DNA from: an uncultured Lachnospiraceae bacterium
Lineage (GTDB): Bacteria > Bacillota > Clostridia > Lachnospirales > Lachnospiraceae
Direction: 5' to 3'
Assembly: GCA_910577785.1 (NCBI GenBank)
Contig: CAJTNT010000020.1
Coordinates: 1 to 64,000, forward strand
DNA: 64,000 nucleotides
Below, piece after piece: positions 25,324 through 35,292 of the stretch; within the stretch, counting starts at the first letter, position 1, and every line of letters starts with the position of its first letter. Under the pieces are notes generated by a model, which worked only from the letters and a program-made list of their open reading frames with translations, did no database searches and was not told the DNA's origin. A program made the position numbers and the translations under genes.

Positions 25324-26679
25324 TCATACAGAACACATCACAATCCGATCCATGTCCCTCGTAAATTCCAATCCCTTCCGTACCTCCTGTATCTGAAGCT
25401 TCAGTTCGTCAATCTCCACACACACGCCCGGATATACGCGCCCTATGACCTTGACGCTTCCGCCCCTTGCACGCTCTAACTGATCCTCCAGCTTCTCCAG
25501 TTCTGCGGTATCCTCTGCCAGCAATGCTGCGTCACGAATCTTCACCCGCAGCAACTCTGTCCTTCTGGGGTCATTCTTCATGTCCTTTAAGACCTTCAGC
25601 CCCCGTTCAATCTTCTCAAGGTTGGCCTTCTCTACCTGTATCTTGCTCTTTAAAATCCCAACCCTGCGCATCACTGCCGAACCATTGCCGATTTTTACCT
25701 TTGTCCTCACCTGGCCATCGCTTCCTAAGGTATTCGCCACAATCCCCTGGATCGCGCCTACTTCCCCACCGATAATGCTGGCCTTCTTCCCCTCTAAAAT
25801 AATGTTCTCTCCACAGGATACCTGACAATTCAAAAAAACATCTGCCTGAATAAAACCATTTGCATGTACTCTTGTATACTCAAAAAACTTAGCGTAAATA
25901 TTGCCCCTAGTACTGATACTGGCCCTGGAGGCTCCCATTACGCCGCTGCGCAGCACAATATCCCTCCCGGCCTCAATCCTGGCGCCTTCCACAATGCCGT
26001 CTATTGTAATCGTTCCAGTCGCCTTCACCGTCGCACCGCTGCAGACGCCTCCATGAACCACCACATCCCCCCGGAAATCAATGTTCCCAATGGACAGATC
26101 CACATCCCCTTGAACCTCATAGACAGAAGATATGGTAATACGGTCACTGCGCATTTCAATCTTACCGTCCATCTGAGATGTATAAGACAGGCCGTCCGCC
26201 GAGCGGTCAAAGCCCTTGCCCTTCAAGGGAGGCAAATCCCTTCCGCGCTTCGCTAATACCATCCCGCCCTTTACATTCATCCCATCCGTCCCCTGGACAG
26301 ATGGGTGGTATACGGCAATTTCCTGTCCTTCTGTGACAGTTTCCAGCATTTTAATGCTCCAGTAATCCACGGAACCATCTGGGGATGCCTTCGGCTTCTT
26401 GCTGAAATCTTTGCTGAACTTATATTCATAATAACCGTCAACCCCATCCTGGGGCATATTGCCTTGGGCAACCAGTACCTCGCGTCCCATCATCCTGGCA
26501 TCTATTGCATCCTGAATTGCCCCTTCCAATATTCCATAGGACACGCCGCTTCTCTTCAGCGCCTCATGCACATCCGTCACAGTATAATCATCCATCATGG
26601 AACCTGGCAAATATAGGTATGCTTTCATATTATCATGGCTGACTCTAATTTCTGGGTTTTTCTTTACAATAGCTTCCAT
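25324..26679 (-). CDS. FapA family protein (DUF342)
   Basis: A 451-residue cytosolic protein of the FapA/DUF342 family. The N-terminal part (to about 150) is mixed alpha/beta. The centre (about 160-330) is a beta-helix-like series of short strands rich in Gly and Val (GDVDLSIGNIDFRGDVVVHGGV). The C-terminus (about 350-450) is a coiled coil ending in LEFTRDMDRIVM. Family members are linked loosely to polymer or polysaccharide-related cell-surface functions, but no activity is established. The start is moved to 26679, where GGGGGGATC precedes the ATG. It is flanked by terminators, so it is probably monocistronic. Confidence 0.8.
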   Translation of the reverse strand: MEAIVKKNPEIRVSHDNMKAYLYLPGSMMDDYTVTDVHEALKRSGVSYGILEGAIQDAIDARMMGREVLVAQGNMPQDGVDGYYEYKFSKDFSKKPKASPDGSVDYWSIKMLETVTEGQEIAVYHPSVQGTDGMNVKGGMVLAKRGRDLPPLKGKGFDRSADGLSYTSQMDGKIEMRSDRITISSVYEVQGDVDLSIGNIDFRGDVVVHGGVCSGATVKATGTITIDGIVEGARIEAGRDIVLRSGVMGASRASISTRGNIYAKFFEYTRVHANGFIQADVFLNCQVSCGENIILEGKKASIIGGEVGAIQGIVANTLGSDGQVRTKVKIGNGSAVMRRVGILKSKIQVEKANLEKIERGLKVLKDMKNDPRRTELLRVKIRDAALLAEDTAELEKLEDQLERARGGSVKVIGRVYPGVCVEIDELKLQIQEVRKGLEFTRDMDRIVMCSV

Positions 26680-26790
26680 TACAGATCCCCCCTTGTCTGG
26701 AATTTCTGTCAAAGTACCACTGTATAACTATTCTAACAAATATTTCTTTTATTTTCAATCTTTTTGTGCAAAATTTACGGATAAAACAAA

Positions 26791-26826
26791 AACGAATCAG
26801 CATCTGTTTTGGCAATTGCATTCGTT
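26791..26826 (-). terminator. Terminator downstream of valS
   Basis: AACGAAT (26791-26797) pairs with ATTCGTT (26820-26826), extended by an inner GC pair. The minus strand continues TTTTTGTTTT. Confidence 0.7.
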
Positions 26827-26848
26827 CTGGCAGCCGCTCAGGAAAGAA

Positions 26849-29497
26849 TTAGTTCATCTGCTTCAAGCGTTCTTCTACCTGCGCCATCATCTGCTCGTAC
26901 TTGGCTAATTTTTCCTTTTCTTCCTGTACCTTAGATTCCGGGGCTTTGCTTAGGAATTTCTCGTTGGACAGCATTCCGCGGGAACGGGCAAGCTCTTTTT
27001 CCAAGCGGGATTTCTCTTTCTCCAGGCGTTCCCGTTCTTTTTCGAAGTCAACCAAGTCCTCCAGGGGAAGGTAAAGGACTGCGCTGGGGATTACAACGGA
27101 TACGGCATCTTCGCCGATTCCCTCTTTGTCTGCCTGCACCTGTATTTCGCTGGCGCCGGCCAGAAGGCGGTAGGATTCCTTCATCTCCTCAAAGGTATCC
27201 CTGAGTTCCACGTCCTCCGTTACGATAAATACTTTGGCTTTTCTGCTGGGGGGCACCTCCATATCCGTACGGATGTTGCGGACGCCTTTTACCAGATCTT
27301 TCACATGCTCTACGGCCTCTTCTGCTTCTGGGAAATGGAACTCTTCCCGGTAGGTCGGCCACTCTGACAGCATAATGGTTGGCTCTTTGTCCTGCAGGGT
27401 GCAGAATATCTCTTCTGTCACGAACGGCATAAAGGGATGCAGGAGCTTAAGCGCCTGGATAAGCACGGTCTTTAGCGTCCACATTGCCACCCCGGCAGAT
27501 GCCGGATCCTCTTCCCTGCGGAAGGTCCTGGCCTTGGAGATCTCAATATACCAGTCGCAGAACTCATCCCAGATAAAGTCATACACTTTCTGTACGGCAA
27601 TCCCCAGTTCAAACTTGTCCATATTTTCTGTCACATCTGCTGCCAAGGTATTGGCCTTTGAGAGGATCCAGCGGTCTTCTATGGCCAGGGCGGAACGCTC
27701 AGGCGCCTCCAGGGTTCCCTCTTCAAGATTCATCATAATAAAACGCGATGCATTCCAGATTTTATTGGCAAAATTGCGAGAAGCCTCTACGCGCTCCCAG
27801 TAAAAGCGCATGTCGTTGCCAGGGGCATTGCCGGTGATCAAAGTCAGGCGCAGCGCGTCCGCGCCGTATTTGTCAATTACCTCCAGAGGATCAATGCCGT
27901 TTCCCAGGGATTTGCTCATCTTCCTTCCCTGAGAATCCCGGATCAGGCCATGGAACAGCACCGTATGGAACGGCTTCTGCCCCATATGCTCATAACCGGA
28001 AAAAATCATACGGATCACCCAGAAGAAAATAATATCGTATCCGGTCACCAGCACGTCATTCGGATAGAAATAATCCAAATCCTCTGTTTCCTGGGGCCAC
28101 CCCAAGGTAGAAAACGGCCACAAGGCGGAAGAAAACCAGGTATCCAGCGTATCCTCATCCTGCTCCATATGGGCGCAGCCACATTTTGGGCATTTGCCGG
28201 GATTTTCCCTAGCAACCACAAATTCCCCGCACTCTGCGCAATAATAGGCCGGGATCCGATGCCCCCACCAGAGCTGACGGGAAATGCACCAGTCACGGAT
28301 ATTGTCTGTCCAATTGAAGTAGATTTTCTCCATGCGCTCCGGCAGCAGGGTAATCTCCTTGTCCTTCACGGCCTGGATGGCAGGCTTAATCAGCTCGTCC
28401 ATCTTCACAAACCACTGCTGCTTGACCATCGGCTCTACCGTGGTATTGCAGCGGTCATGGGTACCAACGTTGTGGGAATGGGGTACAACCTTTACCAAGA
28501 GCCCCTGCTCCTTCAAATCCTCCACCATCTGCTTCCTGGCCTCATAGCGGTCCATGCCTTCGTATTTTCCTCCGTTCTGGTTGATGGTGGCGTCATCGTT
28601 CAGCACATTGATTTCCGGCAGGTTATGGCGCTTCCCCACTTCAAAGTCATTGGGGTCGTGGGCGGGAGTAATCTTCACGCAGCCCGTGCCAAATTCCTTA
28701 TCCACATAATAATCTGCCACAACAGGAATCTCCCTCCCTACCAACGGCAGGATTAAAGTCTTGCCAATCAAGTCCTGGTAGCGCCCATCTTCTGGGTTCA
28801 CGGCCACCGCCGTATCCCCCAGCAGGGTTTCTGGCCTGGTGGTGGCAATTTCCACGAAACGCCCCTCCTCACCCTTTACCGGATAGTTGATGTGCCAGAA
28901 GAAGCCGTCCTGCTCCTCATGCTCCACCTCCGCATCGGAAATGGAGGTCTTACATACCGGGCACCAGTTGACAATGCGGGAACCCTTATAAATCAGGCCT
29001 TTTTCATAGAGCTTGATAAATACCTCCTGCACGGCTTCGGAGCAGCCTTCATCCATAGTAAAGCGCTCCCTGTCCCAGTCTGCGGAGGATCCCATTTTCT
29101 TAAGCTGCTTGATAATGCGGCTGCCGTATTCCTCACGCCATTCCCAGACCTTCTCCAAGAAGCCTTCGCGGCCGAGATCCTTCTTGTCGATGCCCTGTTC
29201 CTTCAGGGATTCAATGACCTTGACCTCGGTGGAGATGGAGGCATGGTCCGTCCCCGGCTGCCAGAGGGCGTTGTAGCCCTGCATGCGCTTATAGCGGATT
29301 AAGATGTCCTGCATGGTATTGTCGAGGGCATGACCCATGTGGAGCTGGCCGGTAATGTTGGGCGGGGGCATTACAATGGTGAAAGGCTTCCTGCTGCGGT
29401 CTGCTTGGGCGTGGAAGTACTTGTTCTGTTCCCATTTCTGGTAGAGGCGATCCTCTATGGATTTGGGATCATAGGTCTTTGCTAGTTCTTTGTTCAT
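26849..29497 (-). CDS. valS: Valine-tRNA ligase
   Basis: It charges tRNA-Val with valine. The 882-residue class I synthetase has PPPNITGQLHMGHAL (HIGH box), an editing domain (TTRPETLLGDTAVAV), a zinc-type CAECG...CPKCGC insertion, KMSKSLGNG (KMSKS box), the anticodon-binding domain, and a C-terminal coiled-coil tRNA-binding arm. The length is normal. Transcription starts about 810 bases upstream and passes through a valine-type T-box and a structured repeat before the coding region. This leader is unusually long because of the repeat. Confidence 0.97.
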   Translation of the reverse strand: MNKELAKTYDPKSIEDRLYQKWEQNKYFHAQADRSRKPFTIVMPPPNITGQLHMGHALDNTMQDILIRYKRMQGYNALWQPGTDHASISTEVKVIESLKEQGIDKKDLGREGFLEKVWEWREEYGSRIIKQLKKMGSSADWDRERFTMDEGCSEAVQEVFIKLYEKGLIYKGSRIVNWCPVCKTSISDAEVEHEEQDGFFWHINYPVKGEEGRFVEIATTRPETLLGDTAVAVNPEDGRYQDLIGKTLILPLVGREIPVVADYYVDKEFGTGCVKITPAHDPNDFEVGKRHNLPEINVLNDDATINQNGGKYEGMDRYEARKQMVEDLKEQGLLVKVVPHSHNVGTHDRCNTTVEPMVKQQWFVKMDELIKPAIQAVKDKEITLLPERMEKIYFNWTDNIRDWCISRQLWWGHRIPAYYCAECGEFVVARENPGKCPKCGCAHMEQDEDTLDTWFSSALWPFSTLGWPQETEDLDYFYPNDVLVTGYDIIFFWVIRMIFSGYEHMGQKPFHTVLFHGLIRDSQGRKMSKSLGNGIDPLEVIDKYGADALRLTLITGNAPGNDMRFYWERVEASRNFANKIWNASRFIMMNLEEGTLEAPERSALAIEDRWILSKANTLAADVTENMDKFELGIAVQKVYDFIWDEFCDWYIEISKARTFRREEDPASAGVAMWTLKTVLIQALKLLHPFMPFVTEEIFCTLQDKEPTIMLSEWPTYREEFHFPEAEEAVEHVKDLVKGVRNIRTDMEVPPSRKAKVFIVTEDVELRDTFEEMKESYRLLAGASEIQVQADKEGIGEDAVSVVIPSAVLYLPLEDLVDFEKERERLEKEKSRLEKELARSRGMLSNEKFLSKAPESKVQEEKEKLAKYEQMMAQVEERLKQMN

Positions 29498-29656
29498 GAG
29501 TTGAATGTCTCCTTTTCTGTTTTTTGCTATTGATGATGGGTTGCTTGGGTAAGCTAATTGTTTTTTGGAGCATTGCTTTTTGAACTATTGTTTTGCCAGC
29601 CATGAAAGGGAAGGGGAAAATGGGCGTGGTTGGGTAGGCAAGTAGTGGAGGGGGGA

Positions 29657-29809
29657 ATGGCCATACGAAACGCTGCGGAAGTGGGAAGGCCGCAACAGAA
29701 ACGCGCTCCCGCTCCGATCGGGATGTAGCAGTACTAAGCTCGAAAACACCTCGCTAAGTACTGACATCCCTTTAGGGTTTCTTTATGCGGCCTTCCCACT
29801 TCCTCCGCT
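29657..29809. repeat. Covarying structured repeat, copy 1 (valS leader)
   Basis: A compact fold: an 18-bp perfect stem (29678-29695 with 29787-29804), AGAAAC/GTTTCT (29698-29703 with 29778-29783), a 7-bp stem GGGATGT/ACATCCC (29721-29727 with 29765-29771) and an inner hairpin closed by AGTACT (29731-29736 with 29758-29763). A second copy at 58878-59027 has the same fold with compensatory changes. It lies inside the valS transcript, between the T-box and the start codon. Degenerate repeats of about 39 bases follow at 29810-29885. Confidence 0.85.
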
Positions 29810-30024
29810 ACAGGCTGAAAAACGCTGCGTTTCCTTTCTTCCTCCAACTATGCTTTGAAAAGCGCCGTGTTTCCTTACATAACAGAAATTCTCTTGTTCT
29901 GTGAAAGGCTCTATGCCTTAAAAATATTTCTAGCTGTGCCGTTGATATTTTTATAGAAAGATACAAGGTATTCAAAACATAAACTTTCACTTCCGCGCAT
30001 AATATCCGCTGGCTTGCCATAAGA

Positions 30025-30308
30025 CAAAAAGCCCTTCACCGGAATTGTTCCAGTAAAGGGCGTATGAACGCGGTACCACCTTTTTTCATGACAGCGTATG
30101 GACACACTGCATATCTCCTTGATCCGATAACGGGGATAAGCCGGAAATGCTTACTGAAAAACGCATACAGCCGCTTCCCGTTCAGCATTCCAGTTCAAAA
30201 GCTACCTTCTGCAGATCCTTCTTGGGGGCTGCCTCTCAGCCTGTGGGCCACCTTCTCTGACAAGAGTATCTGCATACTCCTCTTTCTCATTACTGTTGTA
30301 ATTTTCTG
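30025..30308 (-). ncRNA. Valine-type T-box riboswitch of valS
   Basis: The leader RNA senses uncharged tRNA-Val and permits read-through when the tRNA is not aminoacylated. The conserved T-box AGGTGGTACCGCG lies at 30069-30081 (minus strand). The terminator GCCC...GGGC followed by TTTTTG lies at 30025-30061. A GTA codon in the expected specifier region (AAGGTAGC, near 30200) matches valine and the downstream gene. The full stem I pairing was not drawn. Confidence 0.9.
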
Positions 30309-30314
30309 CTCCCT

Positions 30315-30343
30315 AGTATAAAAGCTAACCCGCAAAATGTCAA
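30315..30343 (-). promoter_or_regulatory. Sigma-A promoter of the valS leader
   Basis: On the minus strand TTGACA (30338-30343) and TATACT (30315-30320) are separated by exactly 17 bases, immediately before the T-box. Confidence 0.85.
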
Positions 30344-30451
30344 GTCATTATTTGAGCTGTTGTGTAACTTTACCAGGGAAATCATATAGCCACTCCCCTC
30401 CCCGCTTCCGCAACATAATCTATATGGCCGCCTCTCCTAACGTTTTACTCC

Positions 30452-31090
30452 CTAAATCAAAATTTTCAATATATTCCCATAAACCGTTTCCCTGGCTTCT
30501 TCCCTCTCCATTTCAGGGAACATCTTCTGATGGGTCAGGTAAAAAGCATACACCACAAACTGCGACAATATGGCGCTCCACACCCGGAAGGAATCGGTTT
30601 CCTGGATCTGCCCATTCTCGGCTGCCAGTTCCAGCAAGCGCCGGGTAAGCCCTGGCACCAGGCTGCAGCCTTCACTGTGTCTTTTGATTTCCTCCCACAG
30701 GCCGCTGCTGCTTAAGGTGCTGTCCTTCATGATTTTTTCCAGCAGGGTAAAGCCGCTGTACCTCTGGTTAGAAGCTTCCATCATATCCAGCCCCTTGAAG
30801 ATAATCTCACGGAAGCTCTGGCCGCCTTCAATCAGATCCATAATCATATAAAAATGCCTGGCTGCCTCGTATTCAATGGCTCCCACAATCATTTCCTCTT
30901 TGCTGGAAAAATATTCATACGCTGTCCCTTTGCCAATGCCGGCCCTGGCGGTGATTTCTGATACCTTAAGGGTACTCAGCTCCCGGCCGGAAGCGAAGAG
31001 CTCCAGCACCGCCTCATACATAGCCTTTACCTTCGGGGGATAGGACTCCCTCCCCGAAGGCTGGCGATTCCATACGCTTTCCTTGCCCAT
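30452..31090 (-). CDS. TetR/AcrR family regulator of the RND exporter
   Basis: A 212-residue repressor-type protein. The N-terminal helix-turn-helix reads VSEITARAGIGKGTAYEYFSSKEEM (about 43-67), typical of TetR/AcrR, and the rest is an all-helical ligand domain. Its ATG overlaps the stop of the exporter gene (TAATG), so it is translated from the same message. A GACC-n4-GGTC palindrome just after the exporter promoter is the likely operator, implying autoregulation. The inducer is unknown. Confidence 0.88.
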   Translation of the reverse strand: MGKESVWNRQPSGRESYPPKVKAMYEAVLELFASGRELSTLKVSEITARAGIGKGTAYEYFSSKEEMIVGAIEYEAARHFYMIMDLIEGGQSFREIIFKGLDMMEASNQRYSGFTLLEKIMKDSTLSSSGLWEEIKRHSEGCSLVPGLTRRLLELAAENGQIQETDSFRVWSAILSQFVVYAFYLTHQKMFPEMEREEARETVYGNILKILI

Positions 31091-34000
31091 TAGATTTCTT
31101 CCTCTACCATACTCTTATTGCTGTAAAACAGATCGTAAATGCAAGGCACAACCACTAGGGTCATAACCGTGCCATAAATCATGCCGCCGATTGTCACCAC
31201 TGCCATCGGCCTTGACATATCAGAGCCCATGTCATTGCCAAAGGCTGTGGTGGACATGGCGAGGATCGTGGTCATGGCTGTCATCAGGATGGGGCGCAGG
31301 CGGGTCATGCCGGCTTCCACAATCGCATCCCGTTTGTCCATGCCCTCCTTGCGCAGCTGGTTGATATATTCCACCATCACGATACCATTGTTTACAATAA
31401 TGCCCACCAGCATGATAAAGCCAATCATGGCAATAACGCTGATTTCGCTGTTGGTCAGAAACAGCGCCAGGAAGCCGCCGGTCAGAGCCAGGGGGATGGT
31501 AAACAGGATGATAAAGGGGGCTTTCAATGACTGGAACTGGGCAACCATAATCAGGTAGATAAAGGCTACCGCCAGCGCCAGCATCAGCAGGAGCTGTTCC
31601 ATCGCTTCATTAATCGTCTCATTCTCGCCGGTCATGGCAATGGAATAGCCTTCCGGGAGGCCAAAGCCTTCCAAAGCCTGATCCACCGCATTGCCCACCA
31701 GGCCCACATTATAGCCGTCTGCGATTTTGGCAGATACAGTCACATAGCGTTCCTGCCCATCGCGGCTAATGGAAGTCAGGCTCTCCATTTCCTCAAAGGC
31801 TGCCACCTGGGACAGGGGAATCTCTGATTTTTCGCCGTTTTCCTTATCTTCATACGTAAAGGTAAGCTTTTTCAGCGTCTGCAGGGACGCCTTGCTCTGC
31901 TCCACGCTTTCCAGATACACGTCATAGTCCTTAATATCCGTGGAAATGGTATCGTCCGCCGTATCGTTTTCCATCTGCTCATAGACCAGCTGGTAGACCT
32001 GTGCCACGGTCATGCCGTATTTGGCAGCTTTTTCCTTGTCTACCGTAATGCGGAACTCCTTTTCCGTCTCTTCCATGCCGTCAGAAACCTCCGCGGTGCC
32101 TTCTACCCCAGACACAACCTCCGCCACTTCTTTGGCAAGCTCCTGCAAGGTGTCCAGGTCGCGCCCGCGCACCTGCACGGAGAGGCCTTCCCCAGCCAGG
32201 GCGCCCATGTCCATATTCGAACTGCTGATGCTGATCTCCCCTTCCAGATCCTGGGTCAGTTCCGTAATGCGGCCGGCAATCGCATCATTGGTCATCTCCT
32301 TGTCTTCCTTGAGGATGATGTAGAGGCTGACACTGTCGCCGCCACCGCCTCCCATCAGGCCGGAAGCAATCCCGCTGCCGCCAGCCATCGCGCCGACGGA
32401 TTCCACGTCAGGAATGCTCTGGATCTGCTCTGTCACTTGGTCTGCCAGCTGGCAGAGTTCCTCAAAATCCCCTTCCTCCGGCGGGGTGACCGTTACAGAC
32501 ATCTGGGTACTCTCCATATCTGGCATAAAGGCCGTCCCTTTGGACATGGCCGCCATCGCGCTGGCCACCAGGAGGGCAGTCATCACAAGAAGCACCAGAA
32601 GCTTTACATGGAGCAATCTCTCCAGCACAACGCCATAAACAGCCTGGAAACGGTCAAACCAGGGATGCTTGACTTCCTTAGTCTTCTTCAGCATCTTAGA
32701 GCCCATCATCGGCACAAAAGTCAGTGCAATTGCCAGGCTGGCCAGCAGGGAATAGGCAATCGTAAGCCCCATATCCACAAAAAGCTGGCGGGTAATGCCC
32801 TCCGTAAACACAATGGGGGCAAAAACGCAGACCGTAGTCAAGGTAGAGGCCGTGATTGCGCCGCTGATCTGCTTCGCCCCTTCGACCGCCGCCTTGCGGG
32901 CAGACAGGCCCTCACTCCTCATACGATAGATATTTTCAATCGTCACAATCGAGTTGTCCACCAGCATACCGATGCCCAGGGCAAGGCCTGAGAGGGAAAT
33001 CAGGTTCAGGGTCACGCCGCTGAAATACATCAGCACGACAGCAAAAATCACGGAAATAGGTATGGACACGGCAATTACCAGCGTAGGGCGGATATCCTTC
33101 AGGAACAGCAGCAGGATCAGGATGGCAAGCGCCGCGCCGAAAACCATGTTGTTGAGTACAGAATCCACAATCATGTCAATGTAGACGCCCTGATCCATCA
33201 TCACTGACACAGCCAGGTTCTCATCATTCTTCTTCATGCTGTCAATCTTCTTATAAATCCGGTCTGTCACATCCCCGGTCGAATAGCCCGTCTGCTTCTC
33301 AATCGACAGCATTACGCCCGGCTTGCCATTTAACCTGGCATAGGTATCCGCGGTATTGTCCGTCACGGCAATGTCCGCCACATCTGACATATGCACCGTA
33401 TCCACGCCGTCCATGCCCAAGTCCATCAAAACCATATCCTTAAGGGCTTCTACGCTGTCCACGGCATCCCCCACCCGCACCATGTATCGCTCGCCATCGT
33501 CGGTTATATAGCCGGCCGGCATGGAAAAATTCTGTGCCGTGAGGATATTTGTCAGGGTGTCCATCGTCAGGATGTTATACATATCAGAGGCGTCAAAGGC
33601 TTCCTCCTTGGTATCCTCAAAGGCGTCCTTGGACTCCTTCAGCTTCTCCTCCCCGCTGGCCAGCTGGGCAGAGGCGCTCCCCATGTCCACCACGCCTGTA
33701 ATCTGGCTCTTGTTAAGGGTGGCAAGGGTATCATTAATGGTGGCCTTGCCTTCGGCTATGCTCCCCAGGCCCGCTTCAATGGTGGCAATGCCCCCGTCAA
33801 TCTGCACCAGCCCCGCTTCTGCCTGCGCCAGGGATTGGGAAATCTGCTGCTCCAGTTCTTCATCGGTAGCGTCTTCCTTCATCTCGCTGCCTTCCTGGGA
33901 GGCCATCTCGGCCTTAATCTGCGAAAGCCCATCCTCTGCCTGCTCCAGCTGTTCCTGAAGCTCTTCCAGCTGGCTCTCTATCAGCTCCTGCGGCTCCTGC

Positions 34001-35106
34001 AGCTTGCCTGCCTGTGCGTCTAACGTCTTAATCTGTTTCTCCAGCTCAATCAGCTGTGCCTGCAGCGTTATCTGCTGTTCTTCCGGCGCTACTGGCAGAA
34101 GCTGCTGCAGCTGCTCCTTCTGATCCCGCAGCTGCTTCAGGGCGGACTGCAGCTGCTCTGACTGCTGCTTGAGCTTCTCCTGCTGCCCTTGCAGCTTCAA
34201 AATACCCTGGTTCAGGGAAGCCTTGCCCTTTATCAGGGCGCTAACCTGCCCCTGCAGCTCCTTCAATGCCGTAATGCCCTGTTCTGTGGAAGTCCTGGTT
34301 TTCCGCAGCTCATCCAGCTTCGCATGCATATCTGACTCCGTCTGGAAGAGTTCGATTTTCTTGTCATTCAGCTGGTTCTGGGCATCGCTGAGCTGGCCTG
34401 CCATCTCCGTCTTGCCATTGTCCAGCTCTTCCTTGCCGCTGCTAATCTCGTCCTCCGCGGAATCCATCTCATTCTGTGCATCCGAAAACTTCTCTTCCAG
34501 GGAAGCGGTAATCTTACGGTTGACCGCGTCAATCTTTTCCTGGCTTAAAGTAACGCGGATGGACTCTTCAATCAATCCTGTGCCAGATACCGAGGCCACG
34601 CCTTCCACGCTTTCCAGCTCCGGAATCAGATCCGTATCGGTATAATCGCTGATTTCCAGGCTGTCCATCCCCTCCACCTCAATGGCGGCGATCATAATCG
34701 GCATCATATCCGGGTTCAGCTTCATGATAATCGGGTTCCCTACCGTATCCGGCCAATAACTGCTAATCTGGTCTAAGCTCTCGCGCATTTCCACCGTAAC
34801 CGAATCCATATTAGTGGTCTGTTCAAACTCCAGCGCCACCATGGAAGTGTTGTTGGACGAAGTGGAGCTGATATTTTTGATATTTGAGGTGCTGGCCATC
34901 GCCCCCTCAATGGGCTGGGTCACGACGTCCTCCACCTGCTCCGGGCTCGCGCCGGGGTATGTGGTCACAACGATTGCGTAAGGCAGATTGATGCTGGGCA
35001 GCAAGTCGGTGCTCATCTTGCTTAAGGACACAACGCCTAGGATAATCACCAGCACAATCCCTACGATTACGGTGTAAGGCTTTTTCACACTGAATCTTGA
35101 CAGCAT
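31090..35106 (-). CDS. RND superfamily exporter with coiled-coil insertion
   Basis: A proton-driven inner membrane exporter of the AcrB/HAE type, 1,338 residues. TM1 is at about 9-31. The porter motif region starts PSINLPYAIVVTTYPGASPEQVED. The central TM block (near 660-800) contains GLALGIGMLVDNSIVTIENI with the proton-relay Asp. The second half repeats the pattern (TM7 near 860, last helices near 1190-1310 with GIIVNNGIVMVEYIN). About 300 residues (roughly 205-525) of Gln/Glu/Lys-rich coiled coil are inserted in the first periplasmic-type loop. Ordinary family members of 1,000-1,070 residues lack this. No membrane fusion protein or outer membrane gene is nearby, as in Gram-positives. The start at 35106 has AGGAGG at proper distance. 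Confidence 0.92.
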   Translation of the reverse strand: MLSRFSVKKPYTVIVGIVLVIILGVVSLSKMSTDLLPSINLPYAIVVTTYPGASPEQVEDVVTQPIEGAMASTSNIKNISSTSSNNTSMVALEFEQTTNMDSVTVEMRESLDQISSYWPDTVGNPIIMKLNPDMMPIMIAAIEVEGMDSLEISDYTDTDLIPELESVEGVASVSGTGLIEESIRVTLSQEKIDAVNRKITASLEEKFSDAQNEMDSAEDEISSGKEELDNGKTEMAGQLSDAQNQLNDKKIELFQTESDMHAKLDELRKTRTSTEQGITALKELQGQVSALIKGKASLNQGILKLQGQQEKLKQQSEQLQSALKQLRDQKEQLQQLLPVAPEEQQITLQAQLIELEKQIKTLDAQAGKLQEPQELIESQLEELQEQLEQAEDGLSQIKAEMASQEGSEMKEDATDEELEQQISQSLAQAEAGLVQIDGGIATIEAGLGSIAEGKATINDTLATLNKSQITGVVDMGSASAQLASGEEKLKESKDAFEDTKEEAFDASDMYNILTMDTLTNILTAQNFSMPAGYITDDGERYMVRVGDAVDSVEALKDMVLMDLGMDGVDTVHMSDVADIAVTDNTADTYARLNGKPGVMLSIEKQTGYSTGDVTDRIYKKIDSMKKNDENLAVSVMMDQGVYIDMIVDSVLNNMVFGAALAILILLLFLKDIRPTLVIAVSIPISVIFAVVLMYFSGVTLNLISLSGLALGIGMLVDNSIVTIENIYRMRSEGLSARKAAVEGAKQISGAITASTLTTVCVFAPIVFTEGITRQLFVDMGLTIAYSLLASLAIALTFVPMMGSKMLKKTKEVKHPWFDRFQAVYGVVLERLLHVKLLVLLVMTALLVASAMAAMSKGTAFMPDMESTQMSVTVTPPEEGDFEELCQLADQVTEQIQSIPDVESVGAMAGGSGIASGLMGGGGGDSVSLYIILKEDKEMTNDAIAGRITELTQDLEGEISISSSNMDMGALAGEGLSVQVRGRDLDTLQELAKEVAEVVSGVEGTAEVSDGMEETEKEFRITVDKEKAAKYGMTVAQVYQLVYEQMENDTADDTISTDIKDYDVYLESVEQSKASLQTLKKLTFTYEDKENGEKSEIPLSQVAAFEEMESLTSISRDGQERYVTVSAKIADGYNVGLVGNAVDQALEGFGLPEGYSIAMTGENETINEAMEQLLLMLALAVAFIYLIMVAQFQSLKAPFIILFTIPLALTGGFLALFLTNSEISVIAMIGFIMLVGIIVNNGIVMVEYINQLRKEGMDKRDAIVEAGMTRLRPILMTAMTTILAMSTTAFGNDMGSDMSRPMAVVTIGGMIYGTVMTLVVVPCIYDLFYSNKSMVEEEI

Positions 35107-35152
35107 GTGCATTCCCTCCTGTTAGCTTCTTTTTCTAGTTTTCTAGGGTTCC

Positions 35153-35164
35153 GACCGACTGGTC
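35153..35164. promoter_or_regulatory. TetR-type operator upstream of the exporter
   Basis: GACCGACTGGTC, a palindrome GACC-n4-GGTC of the kind bound by TetR/AcrR repressors, lies just downstream of the -10 box, over the likely transcription start. Confidence 0.65.
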
Positions 35165-35176
35165 AGTTTTATGTAC

Positions 35177-35205
35177 ATTATAATCATCAGCGGAAAGGAA
35201 TTCAA
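35177..35205 (-). promoter_or_regulatory. Sigma-A promoter of the exporter-tetR operon
   Basis: On the minus strand TTGAAT (35200-35205) and TATAAT (35177-35182) are separated by 17 bases. Confidence 0.8.
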
Positions 35206-35263
35206 TGAAAAAAGTATAAAATTTTTCATAAAAAATTATTTCCACTTTTTGCCTATAAAATTA

Positions 35264-35292
35264 TTGTGAAAAAAACATAAAAGTGATACATT
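35264..35292 (+). promoter_or_regulatory. Possible promoter of pta
   Basis: TTGTGA (35264-35269) and TACATT (35287-35292) are 17 bases apart, about 160 bases before the pta start. The match is moderate. The remainder of the 344-base gap shows only the divergent exporter promoter and operator. Confidence 0.4.

Noticed and set aside
29585..30020. Small minus-strand frames in the valS leader
   Set aside because: They lie across the structured repeat and the T-box region and have no ribosome sites.
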